DNA of 64,000 nt from Ahaetulla prasina (GCF_028640845.1 NC_080540.1:161471438-161535437), one strand, 5' to 3'; shown: positions 22,750-33,455, counted from the first letter of the stretch. Notes: a model not told the origin generated them from the sequence alone. Translations and numbers: made by a program.

Positions 22750-22917
22750 CAAGTCCTTGCTGTTTTCTGGACAAGGTTTTTCAGAAATAGTTTGCCATTG
22801 CCTCCTATCTAGGACTGAGAAATAATGACTGGCCAACGGTCACCCAACTGGCTTTATATCCAAGACAGGACTAGAACTCATAGTCTCCTACACTAAACTA
22901 GGTCTCATAAAAAAGTT
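22750..22917 (-). repeat. tRNA-derived SINE, second family
   Basis: In antisense: ACTGGCCAACGGTCACCCAA, then CTGGCTTTATATCC and GACAGGACTAGAACTCATAG, the last holding a B box when reversed (GAGTTCTAGTCC). Same arrangement as 35259-35485 and 55945-56166. Confidence 0.75.
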
Positions 22918-22947
22918 TTATAGAAAGAGCCAAAATCTTTATTACTA

Positions 22948-23200
22948 CAGTGGCACCTTAGTACTCAACTGCTTTGAAACTCATTGAATTTATTACTCAA
23001 CTCATTTTGACGCAAATATTTTGTCCTGGTACTTATCGTTTGTTTGGTACTCAACACAAATGTTTGAATTTTGTTGGTGTTGGCTGCCTTGCGACTTAAC
23101 TACATTATTCCTTATGGGAAAAATGTGTTTGGTATTCATTGTTTTTGGTATTCACTAAGCCTCCTGGAACCAATTAACGATGAATACTGAGCCACCACTG
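22948..23200. mobile_element. Tigger-like element, second family
   Basis: Left end CAGTGGCACCTTAGTACTCA after TA (22946-22947) and right end GAATACTGAGCCACCACTG before TA (23201-23202). The interior is built from GGTACTCAAC-like repeats in both directions. Confidence 0.9.
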
Positions 23201-23202
23201 TA

Positions 23203-23658
23203 CTAGCCATTTGGAGTGAAAGTTCGGGCTAGCAGTCCATGTAGAAGCTCCCAGCTGAATCCCAGACATAAGACCTTCCTCCTCTTGCAATCCTTGATAA
23301 TCAATGCATGTAAGAATAAACATCCTGGTCAGATAAGGCAACAAGGCATTTTTGTGTGTTGCAAAGAAGCTCGGAAAATTACGCTGGGCAACTTTGCCAT
23401 TGCAGATATGGCTAAATAGAATTAAACAATTAATTTCCCCAAAGGCCATAGGAAAAATTTGGACTTTTGTGAAGGGCTGAGCCAATAGGGCTGTGAAGGA
23501 GCATAGGCTGCACATATGTACATACGTACATTGGGAGGGGGGGAAGTTACCTTCAAAATAAAAGCAATCCATGGAGGTTGGATAGGGACAGCCAATTGGC
23601 CAGATGTGGCACAGGTCTGGGATAAGCTCTCAGGCAGAAAGCATCTTCATGAGGTATC
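23203..23658. other. No gene recognised
   Basis: The minus-strand frame at 23174-23572 is 132 codons with no recognised domain, and it runs into a transposon end. Nothing else recognised. Confidence 0.3.
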
Positions 23659-23666
23659 AGCTAGAG

Positions 23667-23801
23667 CAGGGGTCTCCAACCTTGGCAACTTTAAGCCTGG
23701 TGGACTTCAACTCCCAGAATTCACCAGCCAGCTTTGCTGGCTGGGGAATTCTGGGAATTGAAGTCCTCCAGCCTTAAAGTTGCCAAGGTTGGAGACCCCT
23801 G
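23667..23801. mobile_element. Foldback hAT element, family C
   Basis: Arms CAGGGGTCTCCAACCTTGGC and CCAAGGTTGGAGACCCCTG. The 8-bp flanks AGCTAGAG (23659-23666) and AGCTAAAG (23802-23809) differ at one base. Confidence 0.95.
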
Positions 23802-23809
23802 AGCTAAAG

Positions 23810-24245
23810 AAACCATCAGCACACCTCATGAAAGCATTGGAGGTTAAAGAAAGAAGTCTAGTCTCAATTTGGACAGGCATTGAAGGTGATTAGAGTTGCC
23901 TTTTTCATTCAGCCCGGCCACTGTGGGTCACTTACTCCCAGGATTGTTGTTGTAGGTGAAAATCAGAATATGGCATTTGCCACCTTGAACTTCTCAGTGA
24001 AAGTCAGGATTTAATGAACAAATGAATGTCTTAAAGCATAATATGTAAGGGCTTCCCGCTTGTACACTTAGTTCATACAATACACTAAGTCATGATATAA
24101 CTATGGTTTAAGGAACCCCAATGGACCGATTTGAATTCTTAGAAATGAGAGTTGGATGGGTTCACTCAATAGATAAAGCCCAAATCAAACCAATCACATT
24201 CCTCAATCCAAGAAGCCTGAATGCATTTATCTGCTGGCTGTTGTG
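23810..24245. other. No gene recognised
   Basis: No coding or RNA signal recognised. Confidence 0.3.
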
Positions 24246-24744
24246 CAGCTAGTCCTTAACTTACAGTCACTTAGTGACTGTTCAAAGTTACAACAAACCA
24301 CCCTCAAAAGTTACCTATGATGACCCGTTTCCAATGGCTAGTCCTCCCCTATGGTCATGTGATCACATTTTGGGTACTTGGCAACTGCCCATGTGTTTGG
24401 CATTTACAGCATCCCAGTCACATCACTGCAAATTATGACATTTTTGCAAAAACCTGGATTTACTTCTGTTTTTCAGCAACCCCCATAGTATAAATTTAAT
24501 ATAAATTTAAATGTGTATGTAAAGCATATAAATGTATAAGTTTAAATATATAAGGCATATAAATTTAATAAAGAAATAGTGAACAACGGGTTCATTGAAT
24601 GACTACAATGGTCAGTTCATAACCACTGCAAAAAAAAAGGTTATAAAAACTGGGTCCGGTCATGTGACGACCCGTTTTATGGCCATTACGATTTATGACT
24701 GTAATGGGCAGGCTCCATTTCTGTTGTTAGTTGGGGACTACCTG
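24246..24744. mobile_element. Tigger-like non-autonomous element, longer form
   Basis: Left end CAGCTAGTCCTTAACTTACA and right end GTTAGTTGGGGACTACCTG before TA. About 100 bp of AT-rich TATAAATTTAA-type sequence at about 24488-24585 is absent from sister copies and may be an insertion. Confidence 0.8.
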
Positions 24745-24746
24745 TA

Positions 24747-25754
24747 ATTGTAGCCTGCCTCTCCCATAGTTAGCATTACAGAATACGAGATGGCCATTGA
24801 CAGCAGTTGGAGCGTTCAAAGTTTTTCCCCAAGGAAATCACAAAAATTCTCATCTTTGGTGGGCTGAAGCAGTGGAGTCTGGTATCTGTGATAGTAAGAC
24901 ACTTTCCACAAAGAAAGTGTAATCAGACGAGTAAAAAAATAAAATAAAATAAAATCATATGTCTAGAACACCAAAGGGAGTTGTATAGTCCAGGTCGTTT
25001 GGAAGATTAACACCGGTGCTTAAACGACAATTTTATTTTGACAAAATCAGTTTCAGTAGCTAACCTCCAAGAAGGAAAACCTGCTTAATATTAGAAAAAC
25101 CCTTGCTCTTCCTTTCCATTTCTTTCTGTGTAAGGCCGTCTTTCCAAACCTGGGGTCTTCCAGAGGTGCTTGAGCTATTTTCCAGCTGGCATGATCGTTG
25201 GAGTAGCTCCTTCCAGTTGGATGAACCTGGGATCCCGTGTGGCTGACTCTCAATGAATCAAGCAGCTCTGCTCAAGCTGCACATCCATGCATCAACTGAT
25301 CCCAACGTGGTTACTTTGGGACCCACCCAGAGAAGCAGGTGGAGCTGCAAAAGGCCATTTTATTTAGTAGCTCTTGAACATCTGACAAGAGTTGATTTCA
25401 GAAGAGCTTCTCCTACCCGTCCATCCTCTTTCCCCTCTTATATTTTCCTTCAGTGTAATTCTGTCAGGTGGCCGTTGAAAACTATCTCAAGGATCTCATC
25501 TCCCCACCCGCGCCCTCCCTTTTCTCCTCTGCACAGATCTGTGAGCTAATAACAGCAAAAGCACTTTAGGAGATGAAAAAAGCGAAGAGTGATGTTCTCC
25601 TTGCCTCTTGTCCAGCAAGGCATGGCCAGAGTAGGAGACCACCTCCCCTCCCTCAGCCACCATCTGGGTCCCCTGCCACTTTTGCCTCGCAACAGCCTTG
25701 CATATCTTGCCTGACAACTCACCGTTCCCACCAATCCCCTCCGCCAAAGGGACT

Positions 25755-25755
<1 letters not shown>
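24747..25755. other. No gene recognised
   Basis: Unique-looking sequence with rising GC content from about 25250. Open frames up to 98 codons have no recognised domain. Confidence 0.3.

Positions 25756-25797
<42 letters not shown>
25756..25797. repeat. (GT)n microsatellite
   Basis: About 20 GT units in one pure run. Alternating purine-pyrimidine sequence of this length can adopt Z-DNA. Confidence 0.95.
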
Positions 25798-25798
<1 letters not shown>

Positions 25799-26724
25799 GG
25801 GCCCCAGCCAAGATGCCAAGAAGTCCCTCATCTTCCTGGGCCTGGGAGGGGAGCCAGACATGCCGTCACCTTGTTAAATGGAGCAAGACGATTCCCAGAG
25901 TCAATTTGAATTTTTCATAAGTTCCACTTTATAAAATATTAAGAGGGAGAAGGAAAAAAGGAAAGGACCTGGAATAATACAGAGCAAGAAAAAAGGATAG
26001 AAGGTAAACTGGTGGCCTCTACATCTAGGAAATGACACCTTTAAAAAAAGAAAGAAGAAAAAGAAACAAGAAACTTGAACAGGACGGCAAGAAGGATTCA
26101 GGAGAATCTTGACTTGAAACCTGTAGGTGGTCAAGTAATAAGTACAAGATAATTGCAGGGGTTGATCACAAAGTTGACGTTTAGCTACTCTGAGCTACTC
26201 TGAGAGCTACATTCAACTTACCGCAGGCTTCATGCATGGTAGTTCTGAATCTGATTCTACAGGGGTAATAGAGGTGAGAAGAACAGTGCTTTATTTTGTG
26301 AAACCGCCTCCACTTTCATAGCGGAATGAAACGATGCTGCACTAAGGAAGAACAGCACGTTCCACTTTGACATCCAGATGGTCCTCCTCTTTCCTTGGCC
26401 CCCACTCTATTTCAATAGAAGTCTTTTCTCTGCTTCTGCTCAACATGCTGTCAATGTCACCAAAGAAATCGCAAGGGCGCAGCCATTTAGTCTTGCAGAA
26501 CCACATCAAAGGAGAGGTCTCAGTGGAAGCAAAATGCTCCTTTGGGAACTCGGCCTGGAGAACTTTATAATATCTACATGGCTGCATGCAGGTCAACCGG
26601 GAAGTTAGCCCAATTCCCCTTAACGATGTCATCTTCCAGAGATAAACGTGCATAGGACCCAGCCTAAAGTATCCCTCTGCCTCCCTACTAAGTTCCCGAA
26701 AAAGAAGACAAATTTGCATAGCTA
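25798..26724. other. No gene recognised
   Basis: The minus-strand frame at 26342-26719 (125 codons) and overlapping plus-strand frames have no recognised domain. No splice structure I trust. Confidence 0.3.
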
Positions 26725-26756
26725 ATGATATAATGGTTAAGGTATCAGGCTAGAAC
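26725..26756 (+). repeat. 5' head of a tRNA-derived SINE
   Basis: ATAATGGTTAAGGTATCAGG followed by CTAGAAC matches the 5' A-box region of the second SINE family (compare 54640 and 63263). It is cut by the hAT element that follows, and I do not see a clear continuation beyond it. Confidence 0.5.
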
Positions 26757-26930
26757 CAGTGGTTGATTGCCCCCGGTTCGGTCTGGTTCTTGCAAACCAG
26801 TAGTAAAACCGGGGGAGGCTCCGCTCACCCAACTGGATGTCATCATGGACGATCTGCACATGTGCAGAAACTCGGCGCATGCACAATCCTGTTGCGAACC
26901 GGTAGTAAAGGTAAGTAGACCCCATCCCTG
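26757..26930. mobile_element. hAT non-autonomous element, family B, short form
   Basis: Ends CAGTGGTTGATTGCC and GACCCCATCCCTG. Identical 8-bp flanks GCTAGAAC (26749-26756 and 26931-26938). The interior GGTTCTTGCAAACCAGTAGT resembles 54816-55024. Confidence 0.9.
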
Positions 26931-26956
26931 GCTAGAACAGTGGAATCCACCTGCAG

Positions 26957-27168
26957 ATATAGCAATAGCACTTAGATTTATATACCGCTTCACAGTGCTT
27001 TACAGCCCTCTCTAAGCGGTTTACAGAGTCAGCACATCGCCCCCAACAATCTAGGACCTCATTTTACCGATCTCGGAAGGATGAAAGCCGATCACAGGCG
27101 AACTTCTGGCAGTCGGCAGAATTAGCCTGAAATACTGCATTCTAACCACTGAGCCAGCATAGCTCTTC
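26957..27168 (-). repeat. Sauria-type SINE
   Basis: Read on the minus strand it begins GAGCTATGCTGGCTCAGTGG (A box region) and has a degenerate B box, GTTCGCCTGTGATC. The tail TAAACCGCTTAGAGAGGGC and AAGCGGTATATAAATC ends in CTATTGCTA. The full SINE architecture is visible. Confidence 0.9.
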
Positions 27169-27961
27169 TTAGAAGTGTATTGGGTGATTTGAGCCTGTCA
27201 CTCACTCTCCGCCCCACATCCCTTGCAAGGTAGTTGCTGTACTGTATAGGGAAAATGGGAAAGCAAAATGCTAAGTGTGCTGCTTTAATCTCCTAAATGA
27301 AAGGCATCTAATAAATAAAACTTGATAGAAAGATGCCCACTTTTCACTTTTGGTGAGATTGTGCCCCTGGTATTATTCCAGCGTCTAAACGTTTGCTGGC
27401 AAAATGCTTGGCAGTGTTAATGCTTTTTCAAGGCTGTGTAAAGATCCGGCTACCGGTTTCTGCCGACCCAGCTGCTGATACAGGCAAAGGAATAAAGAAG
27501 GCAGTTTCTCCCTTGCTAGTGTTAGAGATGTAGACAGATAGGTATATTTGCTCACCTGTACCTTAGCCAAATATGTGTGATATGGTGATAAGCAAGCTAT
27601 AAAACAGGATTCCGAATGTATCCATATTTGTTCCATCCACCTCTCACTTCTGCTTTGGGAATCTGCAAACTAGTTTCTCTCCGCTGATCTCATCTGAAAA
27701 CCATGGACACCTTTTAACAAGCTCAGCAGGTGCAAAACAAACCTCCGTTGATGGGATTTTTGAGAAAACTGCTATGATATTTTGATTTTGGAACTTGAAA
27801 GAGGCACTGGCTAATACTGACTACATCATCATTCCTCTTGGCAATTTCCCCCAGTCTCAACTGCTGCTCTCTCAGGCAATGGCCACATCAGCTGGAACTC
27901 TAAAAGCATCGTAATCAACTTGCCCAATGTAATGGTGCTGGAGTTCATAACAGATCAGGAA
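27169..27961. other. No gene recognised
   Basis: No coding, RNA or transposon signal recognised in this stretch. Confidence 0.3.
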
Positions 27962-28507
27962 GATTTAGGCTGCGTAAACAGAGGGATAGAATCAAGATCA
28001 CGTGAAGTGTTAGTGCCATTTTATAATGCCTTGGTAAGGCCACACTTGGAATACTGCATCTAGTTTTGGACGCCACGATGTAAAAAAGATATGGAGACTC
28101 TAGAAATAGTGCAGAGAAGAGCAGCAAAGATGATTAGGAGACTGGAGGCTAAAACATATGAAGAACGGTTGCAGGAACTCGGTATGTCTAGTTTAACGAA
28201 AAGAAGGACTAGGGGAGACATGATGGCAGTGTTCCAATATCTCAGGGGCTGCCACAAAGAAGAGGGAGTCAAACTATTCTCCAAAGCACCTGAGGGTAGG
28301 ACAAGAAGCAATGGGTGAAAACTAATCAAAGAGAAAAGCAACTTAGAACTAAGGAGAAATTTTCTGACAATTAGAACAATTAATCAGTGGAACAACTTGC
28401 CTCCAGAAGTTGTGAATGCTCAAACACTGAAAATTTTTAAGATGTTGGATAACCATTTGTTTAAAGTGGTGTAGGGTTTTCTGCCTAAGCAGGGGGTTGG
28501 ACTAGAA
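27962..28507 (+). pseudogene. CR1 LINE 3' part, split by a hAT element
   Basis: The sense strand encodes the CR1 C-terminal segment with in-frame stops: [20 protein letters not shown], then [11 protein letters not shown], a stop, METLEIVQRRAAKMIRRLEA, GDMMAVFQYLRGCH, and NQWNNLPPEVVNAQTLKIFK. The 3' terminus, CTCCAAGGTCCCTTCCAAC, lies at about 31208-31226 on the far side of a hAT insertion. The 8-bp GACTAGAA occurs at 28500-28507 and again at 31196-31203. CR1 3' UTRs end near this coding segment, so the element was 5'-truncated before it was split. Confidence 0.9.
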
Positions 28508-29296
28508 CAGCAGTCACCAACTGGTGGTCTGTAAACCACTGGTGGTCTGTGAGGAAATGTTGGTGGTCCACAGAAAAATTATTTGCATTTTTTATATTGC
28601 ACTAAATCAGGAGTCCTTAAACTATGGCTCCTGGGACAGATACGTGCAATGAACGTTTGTGTTGCTGCAGAGAGTCTCCCCCTTCGGGGTCTTTTTGTGT
28701 GGGTCAGAGGGGGACAGAAATTCCAGCTTGGTGTCTGCTTCAGATATGGGCGAAGGCTGGAGGGAAGAGCCGCTGGTGAGGAAGAGCCAGAGGGCCTTGT
28801 TCCACTGGGACTGCATCATGGCCTGTACCTGCCTGACCATCTCAGCCCGCTGAGCCTCCAGGTGCCTGTACCTGGCCTTGCATTCCCGCAGGTCTTCCCT
28901 CTGCTTGGAAAGCCTATGCTTGTAGTCCTCAGTGAGGTGCTTCTACTGAGACTCCTTCTTGGTCAGATCCAATTTGAACTGAACTGTTTTGCCAACCCTT
29001 TCTCATAGTGGCTGCTTAGCTCCAAGAACTGCTTCCTGTTGGGGCCCAAAGGACCCCAGGCAGGGAGGCAAGAAGTGGCAGGGAGGGGAGGGGTTAGTAG
29101 AGGCTGGTGAAGTGCCTCTTGACGTGTGTGACATCAATTTGGCCACACCCACCCAATCACATGACCACCTAGCCATGCCCATCCAGCTGGTCATTAGGTA
29201 GATCATATTAGTAATATAATATAATATAATATAACAACAGAGTTGGAAGGGACCTTGGAGGCCTTCTAGTCCAATCCCCTGCCCAGGCAGGAAACC

Positions 29297-29842
29297 CTAC
29301 ACCATCTCAGTCAGATGGTTATCCAACATTTTCTTAAAAATTTCCAGTGTTGGAGCATTCACAACTTCTGCAGGCAAGTTGTTCCACTGATTAATTGTTC
29401 TAACTGTCAGGAAATTTCTCCTTAGTTCTAAGTTGCTTCTTTCCTTGATCAGTTTCCACCCATTGCTTCTTGTTCTACCCTCAGGTGCTTTGGAGAACAG
29501 CCCAACTCCCTCTTCTTCGTGGCAACCCCTGAGATATTGGAACATTGCTATCATGTCTCCCCTAGTCCTTCTTTTTATTAAACTAGACATACTCAGTTCC
29601 TGCAACCGTTCTTCATATGTTTTAGCCTCCAGTCCCCTAATCATCTTTGTTGCTCTTCTCTGCACTCTTTCTAGAGTCTCAACATCTTTTTTACATCGTG
29701 GCGACCAAAACTGGATGCAATATTCCAAGTGTGGCCTTACCAAGGCATTATAAAGTGGCACTAACACTTCACATGATCTTGATTCTATCCCTCTGTTTAT
29801 GCAGCCCAGAACTGTGTTGGCTTTTTTTAGCAGCTGCTGCAC
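29297..29842 (-). pseudogene. CR1 ORF2 C-terminal segment
   Basis: A 181-codon frame continues the RT protein after a frameshift near 29820. Its first recognisable segment, [20 protein letters not shown], picks up where the neighbouring frame loses sense. Conserved CR1 features are [20 protein letters not shown] (about residues 27-46), the ERVQRRATKMIRGLE block, RRTRGDMIAMFQYLRG, and NQWNNLPAEVVNAPTLEIFK near the end. In CR1-type LINEs this region follows the RT thumb and is thought to help bind RNA. It ends in EMV just before the 3' UTR, the normal CR1 stop position. The frameshift could be a read error. Confidence 0.9.
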
Positions 29843-30680
29843 ACTGCTGGCTCATATCTAAATGGTTATCCACTAGGACTCCAAGATCCCTCTCACAGGT
29901 ACTACTATTGAGCAAGGTACCACATATTCGGTACCTGTGCATTTTGTTTTTGTTTTGTAGAACCTTACTTTTTTCACTGTTGAATTTCATTTTGTTAGAT
30001 AGCGCCCAATGTTCAAGTCTATCAAGAACTTTCTGTAACTTGAGCCTATCTTCTGGAGTGTTGGCTATTCCTGCCAGCTTGGTGTCATCTGCAAATTTGA
30101 TGAGTTCCCCATCTATCCCCTTGTCCAAGTCATTGATGAAGATGTTGAAGAGTACTGGGCCTAAAACAGAGCCTTGGGGTACTCCACTGCATACTTCCCT
30201 CCATGTGGATGTAGTTCCGTTGAGGACTACACGTTGAGTGCGGTTACGAATCCATCTGGTGGTGGTGCTGTCTAACCCACATTTTTCTACTTTATCTAGT
30301 AGTAGGTTATGGTCTACTTTATCAAATGCTTTACTGAAGTCCAAATAAATTATATCGACAGCATTCCTCTGGTCTACTAATTTTGTCATTTTGTCAAAGA
30401 ATGCAATAAGATTAGTCTGGCATGATCTGTTTTTGACAAACCCATGTTGGCTTTTGGTTATTACTTTGTTTGCTTCTAGGTGTTCGGTTATTTGTTGCGT
30501 GATTATCTTTTCCAGAATCTTCCCCAGTATTGAGGTCAGGCTGATAGGTCTGTAGTTTCCTGGATCTGTTTTTTTTCCTTTTTTGAAGATGGGAACTACA
30601 TCAGCTCTTTTCCAGTCCTCTGGCAGCTCCCCTGTGCTCCAGGATCTTTGAAAGATATAGTTCAGTGGTTCTGAGATCAT
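29769..30680 (-). CDS. CR1 LINE reverse transcriptase fragment
   Basis: A 303-codon open frame holds the RT core. By residue: PEDWKRADVVPIFKKGKKTD (20-39), NYRPISLTSILGKILEKII (42-60), motif A IIYLDFSKAFDKVDH with the catalytic Asp at about 114 (110-124), GVPQGSVLGPVLFN (166-179), and motif C FADDTKL (196-202) with both catalytic Asp residues. The last 20 or so residues ([17 protein letters not shown]) are out of frame and do not belong to the family. In the intact LINE this enzyme makes cDNA directly at the nicked target site. The start Met is simply the first in frame and not a true start; coding sequence continues upstream in other frames. The lack of an endonuclease domain makes it non-functional as an element. 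Confidence 0.9.
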   Translation of the reverse strand: MISEPLNYIFQRSWSTGELPEDWKRADVVPIFKKGKKTDPGNYRPISLTSILGKILEKIITQQITEHLEANKVITKSQHGFVKNRSCQTNLIAFFDKMTKLVDQRNAVDIIYLDFSKAFDKVDHNLLLDKVEKCGLDSTTTRWIRNRTQRVVLNGTTSTWREVCSGVPQGSVLGPVLFNIFINDLDKGIDGELIKFADDTKLAGIANTPEDRLKLQKVLDRLEHWALSNKMKFNSEKSKVLQNKNKMHRYRICGTLLNSSTCERDLGVLVDNHLDMSQQCAAAAKKSQHSSGLHKQRDRIKIM

Positions 30681-30796
30681 GTCTGCCAGTTCCTTCAGAA
30701 CCTTGGGGTGTAATCCATCCGGTCCTGGTGATTTGAACTCGTCTAGGGTAGACAGGTGTTCACTTACCGTTTTCTCCCCTATTTTTACTTGTGTTT

Positions 30797-31051
30797 CTAA
30801 TCTGTTTTTTGTAGTGCTGTTTTTGATAGGTTGGATTGTTTTTTCCTTTGTGTAAAGACAGATGCAAAAAATGAGTTAAGTAGATCTGCTTTCTCCCTGT
30901 TGCTTGTCATCTTCTTGCCACTTTCTCCCAGCAATGGGCCAATTGTTTCCTTGACTTTTTTCTTGTTTTTAACATGTTGGAAGAAGATTTTTTTGTTATT
31001 TTTTACTTTTGTTACTAGCCTTTGTTCATTGTGAGCCTTAGCTTTCCTCAC
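30797..31051 (-). pseudogene. CR1 ORF2 linker segment upstream of RT
   Basis: An 84-codon frame reads RKAKAHNEQRLVTKVKNNKK, then FFQHVKNKKK, ETIGPLLGESGKKMTSNREK and ADLLNSFFASVFT. This is the basic linker between endonuclease and RT in CR1 LINEs, ending in the conserved KADLLNSFFASVF block. Coding similarity extends upstream of the Met (KEGQITKAEYQQTARACKDE) to about 31130, where the copy is truncated. A stop or frameshift separates it from the RT frame at about 30680. Confidence 0.85.
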
Positions 31052-31195
31052 TTCATCTTTACAGGCTCGGGCTGTTTGCTGATATTCTGCCTTAGTTATT
31101 TGCCCCTCTTTCCACTTTTTATATTTATAGTGGTCCGTGGGATTTAAAATTATGAATTTAGTGGTCCCTGAGTTCCGAAAGGTTGGTGACCCCTG

Positions 31196-31238
31196 GACTA
31201 GAAGACCTCCAAGGTCCCTTCCAACTCTGTTATTCTAA
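31196..31238 (+). repeat. CR1 3' terminus, right half of the split copy
   Basis: GACTAGAAGACCTCCAAGG, then TCCCTTCCAACTCTGTTATT. It is the continuation of the CR1 at 27962-28507, and the first 8 bp are the hAT target duplication. Confidence 0.9.
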
Positions 31239-32736
31239 AGTCTAAATTTTCCCTACGAAGGGGCCAGGCATGTGGGATGTCAACTTTTTGAAGCTAAGCA
31301 GCTTCTGTCGTGACCAAGCCCCTGCATGAGGATTCTAGAAGTTGAGTGTTAAAAGGCTGCTTTGCTTTTCTTCTCTACTAATTATACATTGGACTGACTA
31401 TACTGGACTAGATACATCTTCACGTTGCATCTTTTGTTACTCAACACAAATGTATTTTATGAACATTATCATCCAAGGCATCCTGGTGGTTGCGTTCTTA
31501 ATTCCTGGCTGGTGGAGAAGGCTCTCCTCTTCCACCAAAAGCCTTTCAGGTTAGATGACTGGCTTGTTGGGATCAAGACCATCCCATCTGAGGGCAACAG
31601 TTTTCCAAGGGAAAGCAGAGATATGTATTTGCTTGCTTGCTTGCTAGCTATATTACTTAACCATATTGTCTCCGAAGAAGTGAAATACAAAAACATCTGT
31701 TTGCCAGATGACATGGATGTCAAACTTGACGGTGATGTGGAATGGGACTGAGTTGATAATGAATTTCTCTGCAGGTCCCAAGGATCTGACAGACCGACGT
31801 AACATCAGAATAGCTCTCTGGGCACAGTGCAACAGCGATAGCAATGGCTGTGTGCTGCAGACAATGGGTATGCTATGCAGGTAGCCATCTTTCCAGATGG
31901 GTCCCTGCCGCCTGCGATTCAGTCCATATGTGATGTGCGGCTTTCATTTTTAAAAAGTTATTTATGGACATTTCTAACAGATTGTCAGCTACCCAGGGTT
32001 GCAAGGTAAACAGGTGGCTTTATAAAATGAATAATACACATTAAAAATATAAATGGTGGTGGGTTTTTTTATTTAGGCAGAATATATATTGCATTTCATA
32101 CTTATGATCTCTCCCCAAGCTAAAGGCAAAGTTGCGCATTTATTAAGCCCAGGGCCTGAAGCCCACCTCTTCCTTCCCTCAGTGAAAACATCTAAAAGTC
32201 ATTATGGCTCCCACCCAAATCAGCTCTCATCACATCACAATGTGTACACCTAGCCAATATGTTTTTGGCCCACAATTTCACGGCGTAGGCTTCTTTGATC
32301 TGAAATGCACCAGAGCTGAAAATGAGGATCAATACGTAAAACACTATTCCCTAATGGTAAATCTTCCTAACCATACTAGAAATGGAAATACTGCATAGTG
32401 TGTACAATTTCAAAAGAGGCGAAATTACAATAATTTTCGACCAATGTCTCTGTGATTCCCCCATTCACCCACCCCTGTTTGGAATCATTGGGCGGAAAAA
32501 AAAATATGTTGCCCTTAAAATCATACATATTGTCTATAATACAGGCAAAAGTACAAGGTATATATTGCAAAAGATAATCCCCTGGTTTTTTCAGCAATCA
32601 TCCTGGAACAAAATAGTTCTGAATAACAAAGGATGTATGGAAGTCCCATCATGGATTATCTGTTCCACTAGGTCCACTAGTGGGCCATTAGGACACCTAC
32701 ATATCTGTCTCAGTTACTATTGTAGAGCCAAGTACC
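31239..32736. other. No gene recognised
   Basis: Frames such as 31425-31751 (+, 108 codons) and 32382-32822 (+, 146 codons, running into a transposon) have no recognised domain. No transposon ends recognised before 32745. Confidence 0.3.
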
Positions 32737-32744
32737 ATCTATTA

Positions 32745-32879
32745 CAGGGGTCTCCAATTTTAACAACTTTAAGATTTGTGGACTTCAACTCCCAGAATTC
32801 CTCAGCCAGCTTTGCTGGCTGAGGAATTCTGGGAGTTGAAGTCCGCAAGTCTTAAAGTTGCCAAGGTTGGAGATCCTTG
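32745..32879. mobile_element. Foldback hAT element, family C
   Basis: Arms CAGGGGTCTCCAATTTTAAC and GCCAAGGTTGGAGATCCTTG. The 8-bp flanks ATCTATTA (32737-32744) and ATCTATTC (32880-32887) differ at one base. Confidence 0.9.
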
Positions 32880-32888
32880 ATCTATTCT

Positions 32889-33166
32889 ATTGCTGTTGTT
32901 GTTCAGTCACTAAGTTGTGTCTGACTCTTCATGACCCCATGAATCATAGCATACTAGCCCCCCCCATCCTCCACTGTCTTCTGGTGTTTGCCCAAACTCA
33001 TGCCCATTCCAGCAATGACACTAACTATCTCATCTTCTGCCGCCCCTTCTCCTTTTGCCTTCAATGTTTCCCAACACCAGAATGTTTCCCAATGAATCCT
33101 CTCTTCTCATTAGGTGGCCGAAGTATTTGAGCTTCTACCTCAAATACTTTGAGCTTCTACCTCAAA
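32889..33166 (-). pseudogene. Bov-B (RTE) LINE 3' fragment
   Basis: The plus strand shows the typical antisense Bov-B phrases GTTGTTCAGTCACTAAGTTG, TGTCTGACTCTTCATGACCC, CTCATCTTCTGCCGCCCCTT and TCATTAGGTGGCCGAAGTAT. On the minus strand these encode the C-terminal end of the RT protein and the short 3' UTR. A local 22-bp tandem duplication (AGCTTCTACCTCAAATACTT twice, about 33128-33170) marks the left-to-right end. Degenerate and 5'-truncated. Confidence 0.8.
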
Positions 33167-33199
33167 TACTTCGGTATCTACCTATTCTGTACCTTTCCA

Positions 33200-33455
33200 T
33201 ATGGTTTTTCCTGCCTGAGTACAGGATCTTATTTTTCTCATTCACTAAACTGTACTTGGGTCAAGTGTTCAAGTCTATCAAGATCCTTCTGGATCTTGAG
33301 CCTGTCTTCCAAAGAGTTGGCAATTCCCTCCTCCCCCACAGCTTGGTGTCATCTACAAAGTTGATAACTTCCCCTTCCATCTCATCTAGATTGATGAAGA
33401 GCACTAGGCCCAAGATTAGACCTTGAGGTACCCCGAGATTCCACCAGGTTCCCTT
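33200..33455 (-). pseudogene. CR1 LINE RT fragment, older copy
   Basis: A 70-codon minus-strand frame at 33261-33473 contains GVPQGLILGLVLF, INLDEMEGEVINFVDDTKLW and WKTGSRSRRILIDLNT. These correspond to the GVPQGSVLGPVLFN and FADDTKL boxes of CR1 RT. Here the second box is FVDD and residues between the boxes are deleted. A pure T run (about 33457-33473) abuts it. Confidence 0.75.

Larger units (their letters stand above)
29212..31135 (-). mobile_element. CR1 LINE, 5'-truncated, nearly intact reverse transcriptase
   Basis: The 3' end (at the left on this map) has an AATAT-type microsatellite (29214-29236) followed by GTTGGAAGGGACCTTGGAGG, the conserved CR1 3' terminus. Coding sequence continues to about 31135, where hAT sequence resumes. 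The apurinic endonuclease domain is missing, so the copy is truncated and cannot move alone. Only one clear frameshift separates the RT body from the C-terminal part, which indicates a young insertion. Confidence 0.9.
28508..31195. mobile_element. hAT element with a nested CR1 insertion
   Basis: Left end CAGCAGTCACCAACTGGTGG and right end CGAAAGGTTGGTGACCCCTG are imperfect inverted repeats. Identical 8-bp flanks GACTAGAA (28500-28507 and 31196-31203). Inner arms carry GGTGGTCTGTG and GTGGTCCGTGGG. At 28608 a second hAT-like start, CAGGAGTCCTTAAACTATGG, suggests another element inside. The CR1 at about 29212-31135 interrupts it again. A 141-codon plus-strand frame at 28583-29008 has no hAT transposase features I recognise. 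Confidence 0.85.

Noticed and set aside
28583..29008. A 141-codon plus-strand frame in the hAT nest
   Set aside because: It begins in a hAT terminal region and lacks BED finger or DDE features. It is most likely chance in a non-coding element.
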